Shown one piece after another: positions 13,301 to 27,522 of a stretch of 64,000 nt of DNA (within the stretch, counting starts at the first letter, position 1; the number at the start of each line of letters is the position of its first letter). Origin of the DNA: Plasmopara viticola (Eukaryota; Oomycota; Peronosporomycetes; Peronosporales; Peronosporaceae); NCBI GenBank assembly GCA_001695595.3, contig MBPM02000010.1:1442525-1506524 (forward strand), written 5' to 3'. The position numbers and the translations under genes were made by a program. The notes beneath the pieces are model-generated. The model worked only from the letters and a program-made list of their open reading frames with translations. It was not told the DNA's origin and made no database searches.

Positions 13301-16300
13301 CATTAAGACGAGTAATCCAAAATGACTCTCAAACGATACCCTGCATACGCCACAGTCACCTTAAACGCACAATTGGATACCAGTGTGTAGCACACGGCGT
13401 GCTTACCAGCGACAAGTGTACTCACTACGCATTCAATGTGCTTGTGCCCTTTTTTCTTTAACACTTGTTTAAAGTGAGCTAAAGCTTATATCAGGTAGCC
13501 CAGTGCACAGAGAGATCACGAGGTACAATCACAGCGAATGTGTCTTGTCCTATCTAAGTTCTTGGGCGAGATAGAAGCTCGTGTCCGACGAGTCAATTGT
13601 GTTTGGCTAAATGTCTAAGGCGGATACATAAATTTTCATGGGGTAATGGCTCTGGACTCGACAAACGTTCGGCGTGAGGCATAAGTAGCGAAAGGACTCA
13701 TTTTTGACATATTCGCAAAGCTTCCTGATGTGATTTACAGTGCTTGATTGTCGAGAGGTATAAAAAAGTTAGAGACGATGTACAGCTGTCCGTAGTGCAT
13801 AAGTGCCTGAATAGCAAACCTACTCACGACTCACGAAACGTCTGAGGGTGCCAAAAGGTGTTTCAAGTGCAAGAAACACTTTTAGATCAAATCTTGCGAC
13901 AGCTTTAGCTAGGGGAGTGCGCAAGTAGAGCGGTGCGTTAGTCATGAGTTTGATCGGCTCAAGACCATTCGTCGACACTTTGGGGACTCGGTCGTGCGAT
14001 ATATTGTCCTCAATGTTATGGCTCGGTGGGTTTAACTGCCGCAGCGTATACTATCATTATATCGACTATCTCTGATCGTCGCCCTAGCGTCTCCAAATTT
14101 ATCATCGGGTAGCAAATTTCCATTAAACACGCTGATCATAATAATAATAAAAAAGTGTCTACGACGTCAGAATTATCTTGCCACAGCCTATTTTTGCACT
14201 CCACCTTACACGATACTGGATTTGATCCGGGCAGCGGTGTCGTGTGAGTATATCAATCTCAAGTAGTATCAGCTCCCGACCTATCAAACTTAAGACGAGG
14301 GAGAAGGCCGATGTCTCATCATCGTCAGGTGTACTGCGTGCTCTTCGCTACGATCTCGTTTGCGACTGTTGACAATGGGTCAACTGTCTTTGCCAAGGCA
14401 TGCAGTGAGTGCCACAGCTCCAGCTTTTTCGAATCTTATCCGACCAACCTTTAGGTCTTAAGTGCGTGATTGCATCGCATTTACTAGAACCACTTTGTGA
14501 CAGATGCGTGACCCCGTGCCAAGAAACATAACCTTGTCCAACTGATGGCTTGGCCTTTTTTGGCTGTGCCTACGGATGGTCCGTAATCGACGCCTTAGCG
14601 TGCTCACCTGACTCGAGTCATAGTACGGCTGAAGTGAGCCCACAAGAGACAATGTATGTGTATGCATTATATTAGCCTTTTCAAGAGTGTATGTTTATCT
14701 CTTTTTGGTTATGACCTTTAACAATCCGATAAAGCGCGTGCAAACGAAATTAAAAATGCATTTGTACAGAAATTTTAAACGTAAGTACTGTGGGAGGGCC
14801 GATGTCAGGAAGCGGCTTGTTAATTTTTGTCTTGTAATATAAAATCACGATGTGGTCGTGCTAACATGTGGTGAGGGCTCGGCGAATTTATTTTCGAAAT
14901 ACAATAAGTGGCCTGTCGCGATATAAATGTAACAGCTCAAAGCAAACTTAATAAGTCAGAGGATGCAGCTTTTGCGCTTTGACGTATACTGCAAAACATG
15001 TCTTTGACGATGTAATTAAATCGCATAGTCTAACTGTCGAAGAAGTTTTGATGTGGACATATACAGCTTATATGTCAAGCACATTAAACGCACTTTTTAG
15101 TCAAAAAAATTGTGTTGAAAGGTCTAGTCTCGGTCTAAGGCGATTATATGAAGGAGTCCACGCTGGCAAAAGAAGGTAAGAAAAATAAGCTGCTGTGTTC
15201 TCAGATACCGTCAGCGATGGACGCCACATCCGCTTAATGAGCAAATTTGCCTAAACGGTCAACAAAATCACACTTTTAGGGCTTCCTGCCATCTTGGTAG
15301 CCGAGAAGTGTTCATATGAATGAATTACTAGCAGCACGGTAGCACGCAACCTTGTACATGCTGCAATCACATACTGAAATCACCCGCTGGTACACTTTGC
15401 AAGTTTCAATATGTGCAGACCTAATCATACAGCTCAAGTGGGCGCTTTCTCAACCACACATCTTTTCACGACCAAGATGGCTGTCGAAGAAGTGGTTTGT
15501 AGCTAGCCTCATTGAATATCCAAATTTTGATAATCTTTACTATCAGGAACCACTACATTTGGTGGGTCACTTTGGTCAGTGCTGCAATACAACACCCAGA
15601 GTCAAAGTAACCATGGTTTTAACCACACCGACGATTCTTGGTCTATGTATCAAGCTCACTGCTTCCAGTCCAGAACCCTTAGTGAATCTATGCACATGCC
15701 ATCTCACGCATACACACCACAGACAAGATTTTATACAGTAAATGTCTCAGCTGTGACATGAGCTTGCTCGTAATCTTGTCGCTTGATTGATGTGTTTGCA
15801 TAAGTCAAAGCGTATATCGTTCTTGATTTATGCTTCACTTCGTACTTGTATTTCGCGAGCAGAAGAACAGCCTAGCCTTTTCTAGAGAGGCGAGAGCACT
15901 GTGTTGCAGTTAGCAGCGACGTCTGATAGGTGTACTGCACGAATGTGTTATAACTTGACGAGAGCATACTTTATCGAAAAAACGACGTTTTTTTAAATTG
16001 GATTGTTCATTCTCGCATCCTGTTCTGCCAAGATTTAAAAGCTTTAAGTCAATCCTGACTCTCGCAACTGGTCTAACATTACGCGATTTTTTTTATGCAA
16101 TTTAAATATACCATCAATTTGTGTGACACACATTGTGTACAGAGAATCTCGTTACAGTTGATCATCCTAGGGTCAACCAAAAGTGATCCATGCGTCAATG
16201 TTATCATCTAAATCATAGAATGATACTGCGCCTTGGGCGACCAGTTAAAAATGACCAGATCAAATAGAAGTGTCTGTGCAAAGAAGGCTCTAAGGAACGA

Positions 16301-19300
16301 GGGCATACCGGTCGCATCTGCCCGTCAACCCACAGATAGATCATGTTTAAAAGGTAGAAAGCACTAAAAGCGCTAAGGCAAACACTTGCCTGGTGTATGG
16401 CGGCATACATTCGAGGATGGATACAACAAAACCTTGGATTCTTCAAGATTTTCAAGCCAAAAGTAGCGTACGTTTCCCATTACTTTTCGACAAGATCAGG
16501 AACTGTAAATTTTTCTTAGGAGTCATCTTATCTTTACGATCATAACTTTTGGAGTAATTCTGGCTTTCAACTCAGCTTTGAGCTTTGTAAATTTTTAGCA
16601 AATTTTAGCTTCGTCTTCTCCGAGGTTGGTAAATTTTTTATTCCTGACAGCGCCTTTAAATTAGGCGCACCTGCCGTGGCATCAATATCCCTGTGAAGGC
16701 TCCTTTATCTAGCACGCAGTTTTTCATGACGTCAAGAAATGAGACGTATCGCTTCAGCTCGATTCTCGTTAGTCGCTATTAAAGATTACCAAACGTTTGA
16801 CTATCCAATTTACAGACGTAAGCCACACGCTTACCGAATTTTGTTTCACCCACCACTTAATGGGCTATGAAAACCCCCTGGATAGTATTGTACCCATCTT
16901 TACTTCGCTTCTTTAAATGTGTTGGCAGCCATTTTTTGTGAAACTCAGTAATCGCTAATAAAGTATCAGAAAAATGTCGTGTCTAGGTGAGCTTTCTTAT
17001 TTTACGGTCTTTCAAAAGACGGAATGGGTCCTCTGTAAGCTTGTAGTTTGCACAATAGACAAGTTCCACGCCGGATCTTCTAAGCGTGACCTCGTCTTGC
17101 TCTTGATCTCCCTTAAAGTTGCTTTTTACGGGCTAAGATTTTGCACTGAAGCATGGGAAGCCATAAATGATCGACCATGTTCAAAAGACACGTCAATTCA
17201 CTTCTTACTTGTCAATAAGATCGAAAATTTGGTGTGATAGAATGTCAGCTTTGCTTCGGTAGAAGCGAAGACATGGCATAATGTTGTTCTATTGCTCAAA
17301 GGGGCTATTGCAATTGCGACTAGGCTTTATCATCTTACTATGCCAGGGCTTTTACATCTGATGAACATGTATTTGAACTGGAGCCAACAGAAACCGACAT
17401 GATTTGTACCAAATAGTGGCGTTGATTCCGGCTATTAGACAAAGTGCTTGTGGCGTAGAGAGCTATTATGTATTTCATGTTGACTAAAGACGGGTCACAA
17501 GTGCCCTCTAATTGTTAAGTACTTATGTTGGTCACATGAACCCCTATTAACCAACTCTGCCGCATACGAAAGCTTGGACCAGAAGGATAGGGTCTTTACT
17601 GGATTAAAAGAGGTCCGGATTTACCCGTTCTAGCGCAACTTTTTGCCCCGGACTTCTCGTGCAGATATTAATGCCACCACTGAGTTCAAGAATAATCATA
17701 ATTAGCCGTCATGTTGTCGGCGTCCGACGACCACTCCGCATACTATCCATCTAACTTTCTGCAATAACTTTCTTCATTGCGTTGTGCTGACGAGCACGAC
17801 GTCCTGGCTTGAGTGGAAATTAGCAAAATCATCGTCAGGTCTGCTGATATTGAGCCACACCGCTTAGCGCGACGGGGGCTGTTGTGTACGTATAAGCTTG
17901 AAGGCTTTCAAATCAATGATTCGCCAAGCTTTTTCATGCCTTTGACTGCATTCGGACATCCGTAGTCTTACACGTTATCAGCCATTTATTGACCGAAAGT
18001 CTAGATGGGTCAAATGTCAGCCTGTTTTCGACTTGATGGAAGTTCTCCTTGTATCTTTGATACACTGAGAAGTAGCCTGTAATAAGACACATTTGTCCTC
18101 GTTGAGTAACAATAAAGTGCAGCAGACGACGTAATCAGAAGCGTCGCAAACGACGCTAAACGACTTGTTTCGTTCAGAGTTATAGCTTGCTTTAGTCTTC
18201 CCTCGGTGCTATCTAAAACCTTTCTTTTATCACCATAAATCACCCTTCTTTTCATAGATTTCCAACCACTTTTCAAGATCCACATAGCAGTACTGTGTTT
18301 GTGCAAATAAATGGCTAGATCTTATCACTCTCTTATATATAGCGATCAATAGTTTTTTTAAAAGAGAACAATAGTGTTATTATGTATTTTAGACAAGCTT
18401 ATGTAGAACGATTGAGAATCTTATGTTTAATATGCACACAACAACCGATTGTTTTACTTTTCTATCCATCTTATCCCTCTAATGCTCACGCAACAAATAT
18501 CGCTAGATTATAAGGATTTTGTATGAAGTTCTAGGACTTTTGTTCGAAAGATTACCACAAAACAATTTACAAATTAAATAGTAATTGCAATTGATCAAAG
18601 ATCTTAACATCAAAAAAAGGTATAGGTAGCGCCAAAACAGAACTGGACGCACGTTATTCAAATTGGCAAAAGCATGAAAACTTCTAACAAAGAATTAGGC
18701 AGACAAGAAAGTTTATGTGCGAACTTGACATGCAGAAATATGCTATATATTAGCGTACATTCTGCTGTACTCGTTTTCAAAATTTGTAAGGATTTCATGC
18801 GACGTGCACTTACTGTTTGATTTTTGCATTCACAAGGATAAGGCTTAACCTTCGACGCATGATTTAAAAATGTAATTGTATATTCGACGACATTTGTTTT
18901 GCATGAAGTAGGCGTCCTGTTATTGCAGACATCCGCATACTTTGAGTTTTTCCTGAGACTATTCAGTTGTGAAGCCCTGAATAATCTATGTACGATATAA
19001 ATAGCTTCCTCAGTTTTATGAACAAGTTGTGCTTTGTTGGTAGTCAAATTTGGAATTTCTAGGACATCAATGCTGTCAATTTAGACCCTTTTTATAATTT
19101 GAAGCGTCGCACGCAATTCTACAAGTACGATACATGACAACATTCCGCCTCTATTGATAACTTAGGTGCCCTAATACACGCATTTTACTCACATCAGCGT
19201 ACTGACATTCAAGCACACAGGTTATGGCTTGCAATTAGCCGTACTAAGTACTCTTTTCTAAAAAAATTTCGAGATTTCTCCGTAAAGAAGACAAAAACTT

Positions 19301-22300
19301 GCCGAATAAACACCTAGACAAAAAATTAATCTCGACCTATCAATCTGCTTTCATGTTTTTTAATGTTAATCTTACGAGGCCAAAGTTGGCGCTAAGACTT
19401 CTAATCGACACAAGCATAAATATATTACAAAATCAGTAGCTGACTTTATAACACAAAACCCTGCCGATTTTGCTACTAAATATGAACTTCCCCGTCACAT
19501 TTATTTGAATTTCAACCTAGAGGTGTGGTTTTTCAAAGCAAAAAGTATGAGTGGTTGCAAAGTTCGGATGTCGAGGCTTTGTGACGGGACTACGCATCGC
19601 ACAGGAAGATTAACATTCTACTGGTGAACTATTGTAGGCTATTTTCGGTCTCAAAGGATCAAAGTAGGCGAGTGGCGTTAAATTAACGACTAATAAATTC
19701 AATGCTATATTCATGTGCTTGTCCCCTTTTTCTAGATCTTTTAAAGCGAATAGTTTTAATACCAAAATTCAGGCAGAAGATTTCTAAAAATGGCAAAAAC
19801 TTTTAATATGTGTACAAAACAAATACCTAATGATGACCTCTCGTGCACCAACCAATCAATTTCTTACGCTTTTGACAGTAAGAATTCGGCGTTTTGAAAG
19901 CCTGTTACATTTTGCTCCCAAGGTCTACACTACATTCATAAGAAGAGAACGAGTAGTAATTGTCACTCTTTGACTTTTCTCACGAAAAAATGGTTTGGTC
20001 ATAGAATGAGCAAACAGTCTGCCAGTTCATTGAGCGATGACGACTAAGATGCAACTTTGGGACGGGCGCGGCCCTAGAATCGATGGTTTAGTGCCAAGTC
20101 GTCGTGAGTCTCGAAACAGCGTAGAAGTTGACTTGGTTGCTTTTAATTGACCAGACCAACTGGTACTCTTTTGCTATATAATTGACCCTAGCCATCGAGA
20201 TGACCAATTTGACTTTTGCATAGAGTCAAAAGTGATGGATTCTCAAATCCCTCTCCTGTTATTTTTTAATATGAGTTGGGTAGATGTAAGAGGACGCAGC
20301 ACAAAGCCGAGCTTTTGGCTTCAGGTACGCGACGGTCATCTATAAATATTTATACCAATTTGCGTACTAAGTCAAAAGATGATTTGATTTTGCCCAAATT
20401 GCAGGGGTGTGATTTGATCGCTTAGCAAATTGCTGCAGCACATCAAAGTTGTACTCTATTACTCAGTCATCGATCAGCATTGTTTCGCGCACGTCAATCT
20501 CTTTAAGACAGAGGGCAGTGAAAGCCAGCTCATCGGATATTCGTAGATTATCCTGTCGTTGTGTGAGTTCGTCAAAGCTTAGGTGTTCAATGGCTAGATA
20601 AGATCTGACTATGCGATTTGAGATGATTCGTCATTGTCTTCTAGACATGAACAAGTATGACTTGATCCTACTGTTAGTATGGCAAACAAAGAAAAAGCTT
20701 TAAATTGATAGACAGTTGAAGCTTAATCATGATCTCGTCTTTGCTATTCGAGCGTGCTTTAGCAGAAAGCTGGCGAGTTACACGCCCAAATATGTGTGAG
20801 GTAAAGAAGATAGTTTCGTGGATGAATTTGATAAGAGCGAAGTATCGCTGGCTGTATCAACTATTCAAGACGCTATAACTCATTTGGGTAATGTGGTCAC
20901 ATATATTGGGTATAATTACTTCTGAAATTACAAAATGCACATATTCGATGCTGGCTATTTAGACCTGTTTGAGCCTTTGATGTTTTTCTTCGATAAGACG
21001 TATAATTTAACCTTTGCTAAATAGTTTTAAGGAAGGAAGAATTTGGTGGGCGTCGCTCCACTTTTACTAAGTGACTTAAATCTGGCTGACCTCGTTTTTG
21101 CTTTTACCGAATAAGTCAAATCTGGTTGACTTATAGGCTGCGTATTACCACAACTTGCTTGTTATATTGTGAGGACTGGAGAGTTTGAGTACATCTCTCA
21201 AATTTAGGCCTTTTGAATTTGCGCAGACCTCAAGGAAATCGATCAATTTCATTACAAGTCTCATCCATTGGTATGAAGTTTGATTTTTGTTGTTGAATGA
21301 AATTCGCACGCCATAGTTGATGACGTGCTCTCGCGCAAGCCAGAGTAAGGGTAACTTCATTTTAGTCGGGTCCAGCCAAATTGTTGCCATCGGTGCGTTT
21401 TTTTAGTATGCAATCCCAGCTGCATGAATATGAGTAAAAAGATCGTTTAATTTACTGTATGTTATGATTGGGAGTTCCCAAATTATTTTTCGTTATGAAC
21501 CTAAAGTTTGGTATCCCTCTGAAGACGCGATTCTAACCCGTATCCTACTACAAGGGTAATGGTACAAGCATGTACTATCATATTGCATGGCATAGGTCAC
21601 GTGCCATATTCAACATCAACAAACGGGCAGAATCAAGTATAGAGGAAAGTGCAGGAGAAAAATAATGGTCACTGCTTAATGCATACTAGTATGCTTAATA
21701 TTAATAAGAGGACATTTACTCTACATAATATTCATTGGTATTCTTAGTAAACGTAAGCTAGTGTGCTGAAGTGGAATAGCTACGATATAAAGACTGATAT
21801 TGGTGGATGTAGCCACCTAGATAACGATCCACGCCTCGAAGCGGTTCTATAGATATAGTTAGTAACTCGCGCGTTTTGAAGTAGTAGCTGCGGTAGCCCA
21901 ACAACCATCGGTAAAAGTTGTCGTCAATTCACCATCCAGTCTTTGGGACGTTACAAAGTAGTGGTTTGCTTTCTTTTATCAGGCATGCAAACTGGGGCTT
22001 CAATCTAAGTTATTTACAAGGCGTTTATAATTTGATCGAAGAAATACACTGCGCGGTCAATGCGCGTTTGGAGATGTTTATCAGCTATGTCAACACTATG
22101 CTAGAGTATTGTATAAATACCGACGAAGTCATCTGCATAGATGACGTCGGCGTCTTAGGCGGATGCCTCATTCAAGCTGAAGCCTCGCACGGCAAGCGTA
22201 AAGATATCTAAAGGTTTAAAAGAAAAGTCTTCTGTTTTGGGTCAGGGAGATAAAAGGTCTTGAAATTATGTTGTTGTGGATAATGGTCGGTGGGCACGCA

Positions 22301-24130
22301 TGTTGAAGTGTAGTTATCTTATCAAGGCAGCGCATCTTCCTAGAATGTCAGCTGACACTTCTTTTTGCCGCTCAGCTTTAAAAGCCGTGTCGGTTTTTTT
22401 TCATACAATCCACTAGGGTATAAAGAATCAAGGGCTTTGTTCAAAAACTACGAATACTTCAGGTTGGGATGGTTAAAAATTATATTTCTGGGAAGGTTGC
22501 AGTCACTGTTCATATAGCATGGTTTGCAACCCAAGCAAAGGTGGATCATGTACATTCGGTCTTTTTTGAGAAAGATAGGGCGGTTATATTGATAACGTTC
22601 GGCAGCAATTAAACAATGCTTACAGTGCCGGTTCAATCGGGTAGACTGATCCAATGATAACTGGCTATGCTGGTGCTGACAAGGAAAATTACGGAGCTGC
22701 AGATCAGCATATCGTCACCCGTCGATGCTTGATCTTTGTATAAGAAGCCACCCAGCCATCGCTTGTATACTGTACAAAATGACCAATACTCAGTAAGCTA
22801 ATGAGTTCAGTGGGAAAAGAGTTAAGCTCTGTAAAGCCCCGGAAAGTCACATGCTTTACAATACAGAATTTGCTTTAAGTGCGGCTTGATGGTTGTTGAG
22901 AGAGCTAAGCTGTTTCAGTAAACATGTAAAATATTTGTCAATATCAGGAAGGCGAACCAATTACGCTTAATGCGTTACTGTCGAAAGAACGCAGTCATTT
23001 GCTAAGGCTCAACGAATAGATTAGCGTGACATCGTCGCTTTTTGTTTAGCAACAAGAATGAGGGTCACTTTATCTATACCCATATTAAGCTAAGTGAAAC
23101 GTTTCTGACACGCAAGAGACTAAACGCTGTCGGTTCTTATCATCAATACGAGGCATCCCCAGTTTTTTGGTATGGCGTAGCCGGGGCGCTACAAAAGGTG
23201 GGTTGTCTGAAGAGTCATGATCCCACCGCTACGATAGTGTAAGAGTGCTATAAGCGCTGACATCATTGTTGAATTCAAACTTAGAAGATGACGCACAGAA
23301 CTCACCCGGCAGCGCAGAACATTCCGTCTTAACAGGAAGCTTCTGAAGTAGATAAGTGGATAGATGAAGATAGCAACTAATTATATACCACAAATACGGA
23401 GCTAATTGCACGGCGTAAGGCACACTATTCCCGGAACCTTTTCCGTCATCAAAGGCTCTGTCTGATCAGAGTGAGATTCCCATGGCAAATCTTGAAGGGC
23501 TTGAAACGCCGGCAAATTAGTCGGAGCAATGATATCATTGTCTGAGGAAGAGATCAGCTTATTATCACTTTTGAATAAAGTGAAATTTGAAGATAGGGTG
23601 GTGACCTTTTTCCAAAAGTCAGTGCTCTTTAGTTGACGCATTTGTTCGCGTTATAAACGAGGCAGGCATTATTCGAGAGAACATATTATACTGCATAAAT
23701 GGTGGTGCATCTTAGACGCTTATGACAAGCTAAATATTACCAGATCCCAGGATTTGCACGGTATTTTGCACTAACTGACAAATACTATCAACTCCTCATG
23801 CTAAATAATGACACAATATTACCGCGGACATCACTTCGAGAAAAATAGCTGGTTGTGTCTTCAGCGCTCTTGAACGCGCTTGCGACATCTAATCGTCTTG
23901 TGATGCGAATGCTCAGGACCCCTATTTTTTTTTCAGAATTGCTTAGAGGACGTAGCACGTAGCACCAAATCTCACAATTCACATTATTCAAATGTAATAA
24001 AGATTGGTGTGCATGCGCGAGGTCTTTAATAACATACCGCTAAGATAAAGGCCGTCGACCTCAATGAGCCATAAAGCCTAAAAAAGGGTGGCTTGGTCTT
24101 GCTTTTTAGTTGCAAAGTGACAAGACTACT
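4361..24130. other. Gene desert of decayed AT-rich DNA
   Basis: About 20 kb without a gene I can support. Open frames are short, lack family motifs and change frame quickly, as expected of old transposon debris. A plus-strand stretch around 5800-6080 stays mostly open, with fragments such as FTLTLRFTVKSEHDSI and TSKVKVKLGQLEV, and may be an old coding remnant of unknown origin. A block near 6625-6665 resembles sequence near 58168-58205 (shared GCGGCCATGAC then ATATC and GGCGACAT-like bases), which suggests a repeat family found at both ends of the window. No LTR pair, terminal inverted repeat, tRNA or rRNA could be shown by eye. Confidence 0.5.
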
Positions 24131-24139
24131 GTTTGATAT

Positions 24140-24450
24140 TTTAAATAATGATTTAGAATCGGTCTGAAAAGCCCAACAACTTGGGGCTTATAAAGAGTCA
24201 AGTAAAGCCTGTAAAAGACGCCGCTCTCTTCTTGACGAATCCAGACAGCCGTTCAGTACTTTATAGAATTGTTGGATCTCAGCATCTACAAAGCACTGCT
24301 GCAAGCAGTCATCAGTGTCAAGATCGAGTTGAAGTCCTTGAGCTTGGCAAAACAAAGATGCCAAAACGAACAAGTCGATATGTGTAAGAAGCCTTTATCT
24401 TTAAAAAGTCTGATCTCGTCAAGTTCAAAGCTTACCGGTTAGGGGATAAT
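24140..24450 (-). mobile_element. Ty1/copia-type reverse transcriptase remnant (possible)
   Basis: On the minus strand, in order, the translation gives DEIRLFKDKGFL, resembling the copia block around RLVAKGF, then FVLASLFCQAQGLQLDLDT, resembling the block with alanine/leucine residues followed by the Q(L/M)D(V/L)xTAFL motif. After a frame shift comes RLYLTLYKP, resembling the later KALYGLKQAPR block. The spacing and order fit copia reverse transcriptase, but several diagnostic residues are lost and frames are broken, so this is only a fossil. No terminal repeats were located. The match was made from memory of family motifs. Confidence 0.4.
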
Positions 24451-25640
24451 CCAATCATGCTCTATACTCATCAAACGGTGCTGCGAACCGCAACACAGCT
24501 GTCTCGCCTCTCTTAAAATCCGGCCAGGTTCCTCTCCTTCTTGCGAAAAATAAGAATGAAGTCAAGCATACACCAAGAAGTATATAAAAACTGTCACAGC
24601 TGAGACCTTTTCTTCTATTTTTTCTGTGGCATATATGCGCGGAATGACATGTGCATTAATTTGCCAAGGACCCGAGAAGCGCTTACTTCAATATCTAGAC
24701 AAAAAATCGGCGGTATGGTTAAAAGCGTGGCTACATTGGCTCTCATCGAAGCTGTGTGACTATACGAAACGCTGATCAAAGTGACCCGTGCTTCCTTATG
24801 ATAAACATTTTAGATATCCCTTCCCCGATGAGATTCGCAATGAAAGATGACTTGGCGGACAGTCATCTCGCTCGAGAGAAGACGTTTGGTTTCACCCACT
24901 TAGGCTGTATAATTGGGTCTGCACATTTATGCGCAGGTGCAAAGCGTGCGAGCGGGTGAATATCTTGCAGTGTGAGGTAACAGTAGTTGCAGGGTTTCGT
25001 GCTAGTCACCAGTATGGATACTTCGCTCGGCTTCCAAGGACTCGACAGAATGCACCATTATTGCGTGTTGTTGACTAGTTAGACAGAATTGCTTGACTAG
25101 ACGCTGTATCGAACACGGTGACGGGAGCTTTAATACACCCGATTCTTTTCTGGACCGTTTCTTTCGACAACATGGACTCCCTATCATAATCGCCTTAGAC
25201 TGAGGCCTTTTAATATACGATCTCTTTGGTATTTTCTTTCGTATGTGCTAAACACATGATCTGACAAGTCTACAGCAAAAATTTCGCAAGCTGACGATTA
25301 TAATGAGCGAATGAAGCACGTCGTTGAAGACATGTTACGCAATATACACCAAAGCGTCGGAATAGCATGCTCTTACTCGTTAGGTTTGTATTGAAATATA
25401 ACAGTCATACCTCGACAGCCTACACGTTGTATTCTGTGGACACCCTCACAGTATGTAAGGGCCACCACATTGTGATTCTATATTTGATGGACAACAATTG
25501 ACAATCGGCTTTTAAATCAGCCCTTCCACAGTTGGTTGGATGCATTGTGTCGAAGAGACGTAGCGTCTTAAGACACATACGGGACTGGACAGCTAAAAGC
25601 CGAGACATTTGAAAGGAATGCAGGAAAGGAAAAACAAATT
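24451..25640. other. Intergenic decayed DNA
   Basis: No gene or diagnostic motif seen. The stretch lies between the copia-like remnant and the SINE-like repeat and may contain more of the same fossil element, upstream in its reading direction, but I cannot demonstrate it. Confidence 0.4.
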
Positions 25641-25994
25641 ATACTTTAATTGATTTACGGAAAAGGTTGGGGTGACGCCCTCCTTCCAAGCGCGGGGGCT
25701 AAATGCTCGCGCGCTTCGGGCAGGTGCTCTCGGGCATCTGCAGGTCTCTAACGAGTCTCACCCTCGACGCGACGGTCTCCAGCACCAGAGCGCCACCTGG
25801 GCTCTTACCAAGTCAGAGATAAAAGAAAATGATGGAAGACCCTCACGACCTCGGTGCTGGCTGCACTGCCCGCCAAACGAGACTCGACGTATGCGGACAC
25901 CACTCTATGCCGTGGACTAGCCAGACTGAGCCTAGCACGTGCATACTTTGGCAACGCGATAACGTAATACAATACAATACAATACTTTAATTGA
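25641..25994 (+). mobile_element. SINE-like retroelement copy 1, full length, with 13-bp target-site duplication
   Basis: The element body runs from about 25654-25658 (CGGAAAAGGTTGGGGTGACG) to 25981 and ends in an AATAC/ACAAT pentanucleotide tail. It is bounded by the perfect direct repeat ATACTTTAATTGA at 25641-25653 and 25982-25994, read as a target-site duplication. Two more copies share the same 5' end and a fourth is 5'-truncated, which fits retrotransposition primed at the 3' end. No convincing tRNA-like A or B box was found. The element may be a SINE or a short non-autonomous LINE derivative. Its open frame in one orientation is probably incidental. Confidence 0.75.
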
Positions 25995-27522
25995 AGAAAA
26001 ACTAAGCTACAAAATGGCTTATTGGACCGTTTTAGGTCGTAGTATACTCTTAAAATGCGCACACTAATTTTATGTGCGATCGTCGACGCGCGGACGCGTT
26101 GGCGTACCAACGTGACATTACCACCAATCAATTAACAACTTGAGCGGGAAGGATCGCATTTCTTGTCCTGCTACAAACATTAAGTCAAGTATTTGCAGCG
26201 TCTGATAACAGTTCTCGAAAGGATATGAGCTCATATAGCGTGAGTATCTGACCTTTGTTTTACAATAAGTGCCATTTTAATACAGAAAGTGAGGATTACA
26301 AGAAAGAATTTTGGAGGAAAACCCGCTTGTTAAATGCTTATAAAACCTAAGTTGGAATGCCAGATTGAGGAGACGGTGCTGTTTAAAAAGTGACTGCAAG
26401 ATTAATGCGTGATGATTGCTTTGAGTTTTCCAGGCTGCTTCGTCACAAATTGACGACGTAGGCCTTTCCGTGCAATATGTTCAGCCAGCAATGATGTGCT
26501 TGGTGTCATTCGACATATTTTGAAATAATTTCCAAGCACCCATTGATTAAACAGTAAGATGAGAACCTAGCAAAGACTTGTACGGTAGAGTCGACATTGC
26601 TTTGCCTAAGGTTATGCAGCACACGAACGCGTAGAGCTATTCCACTGCACTCTTCATCGAAAATTTTATCCGCCGCTCTCCTAGATTCTACCATAATCTT
26701 AGTCTGAACGATTGGGAGTCTGCATACTTTGTTACTTTGACTTATCATCTTCTTTGCTTAGTTTGTTGTCCAAACAACTTGACGGTCTTGCGCATAATCA
26801 AAATGCCGAAGCCAGCATCTGCCGACACTCCACACGGACCAAGACACAACAGGCGAATGATTGCCATTAGATTTGTGTACCGATGTTGATAGTCGCTTTC
26901 TGTCGCTTTTTGGGAGTGAGTGTCCGTAAAATTGCCCCTGTGGCTTTCTTGTCGAATTAAGCATCGACGTCGAAGTCTAATATGTACGCTTGGCGGAGAA
27001 TTACACGTTCCTGCGCTTTGCTTTGCATCATACACGCCGAATAAAAAAAGGTTCCGTAGTATGGCGACATCTATATGATGATAGTGTGAAATTACGTATC
27101 ATGGAGGGCGGTCTCACAGGTTTCAAATTGGGCCAAGCCATCACGACAAAAAAATAGCAGCGGCTTCGCAGATGGAGATCTCACATCGGAAGAGATGATT
27201 ATTTCAATCGACACGCGCCTGAGTCCATTCTTGTCTGCAGTCGCGCTTTACTGGATTGTAATTGCAGCTATCTATTGAAGCTTGAGTTGCATTCGCAAGC
27301 TATTGACGATTTGTGAAATGTATTTTGCAAAGTTTCTAATACAATAGCGATTTTAGAAAGCGCCTCCACTTCTGACCAGCAAATTAGTGAGATGTTACGA
27401 TTTAAAATGCAGTACTCTTTGCTGTTGTAAAACTCAGTCGATGTTCCATCGTGCCACGGCGCCTGAATGCAGCAATTCATTTCAAGGCACTCGCAGCTAG
27501 GTTACTTTGTCGCGAGTTGTCC
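25995..27522. other. Intergenic, no gene supported
   Basis: Short frames only, on both strands. Nothing matched a known family. The stretch separates the first SINE-like copy from the 3' end of the START-like gene. Confidence 0.4.

Noticed and set aside
20210..20235. Short inverted repeat around ACTTTTG / CAAAAGT
   Set aside because: Only 7 bp of stem; expected by chance in AT-rich DNA.
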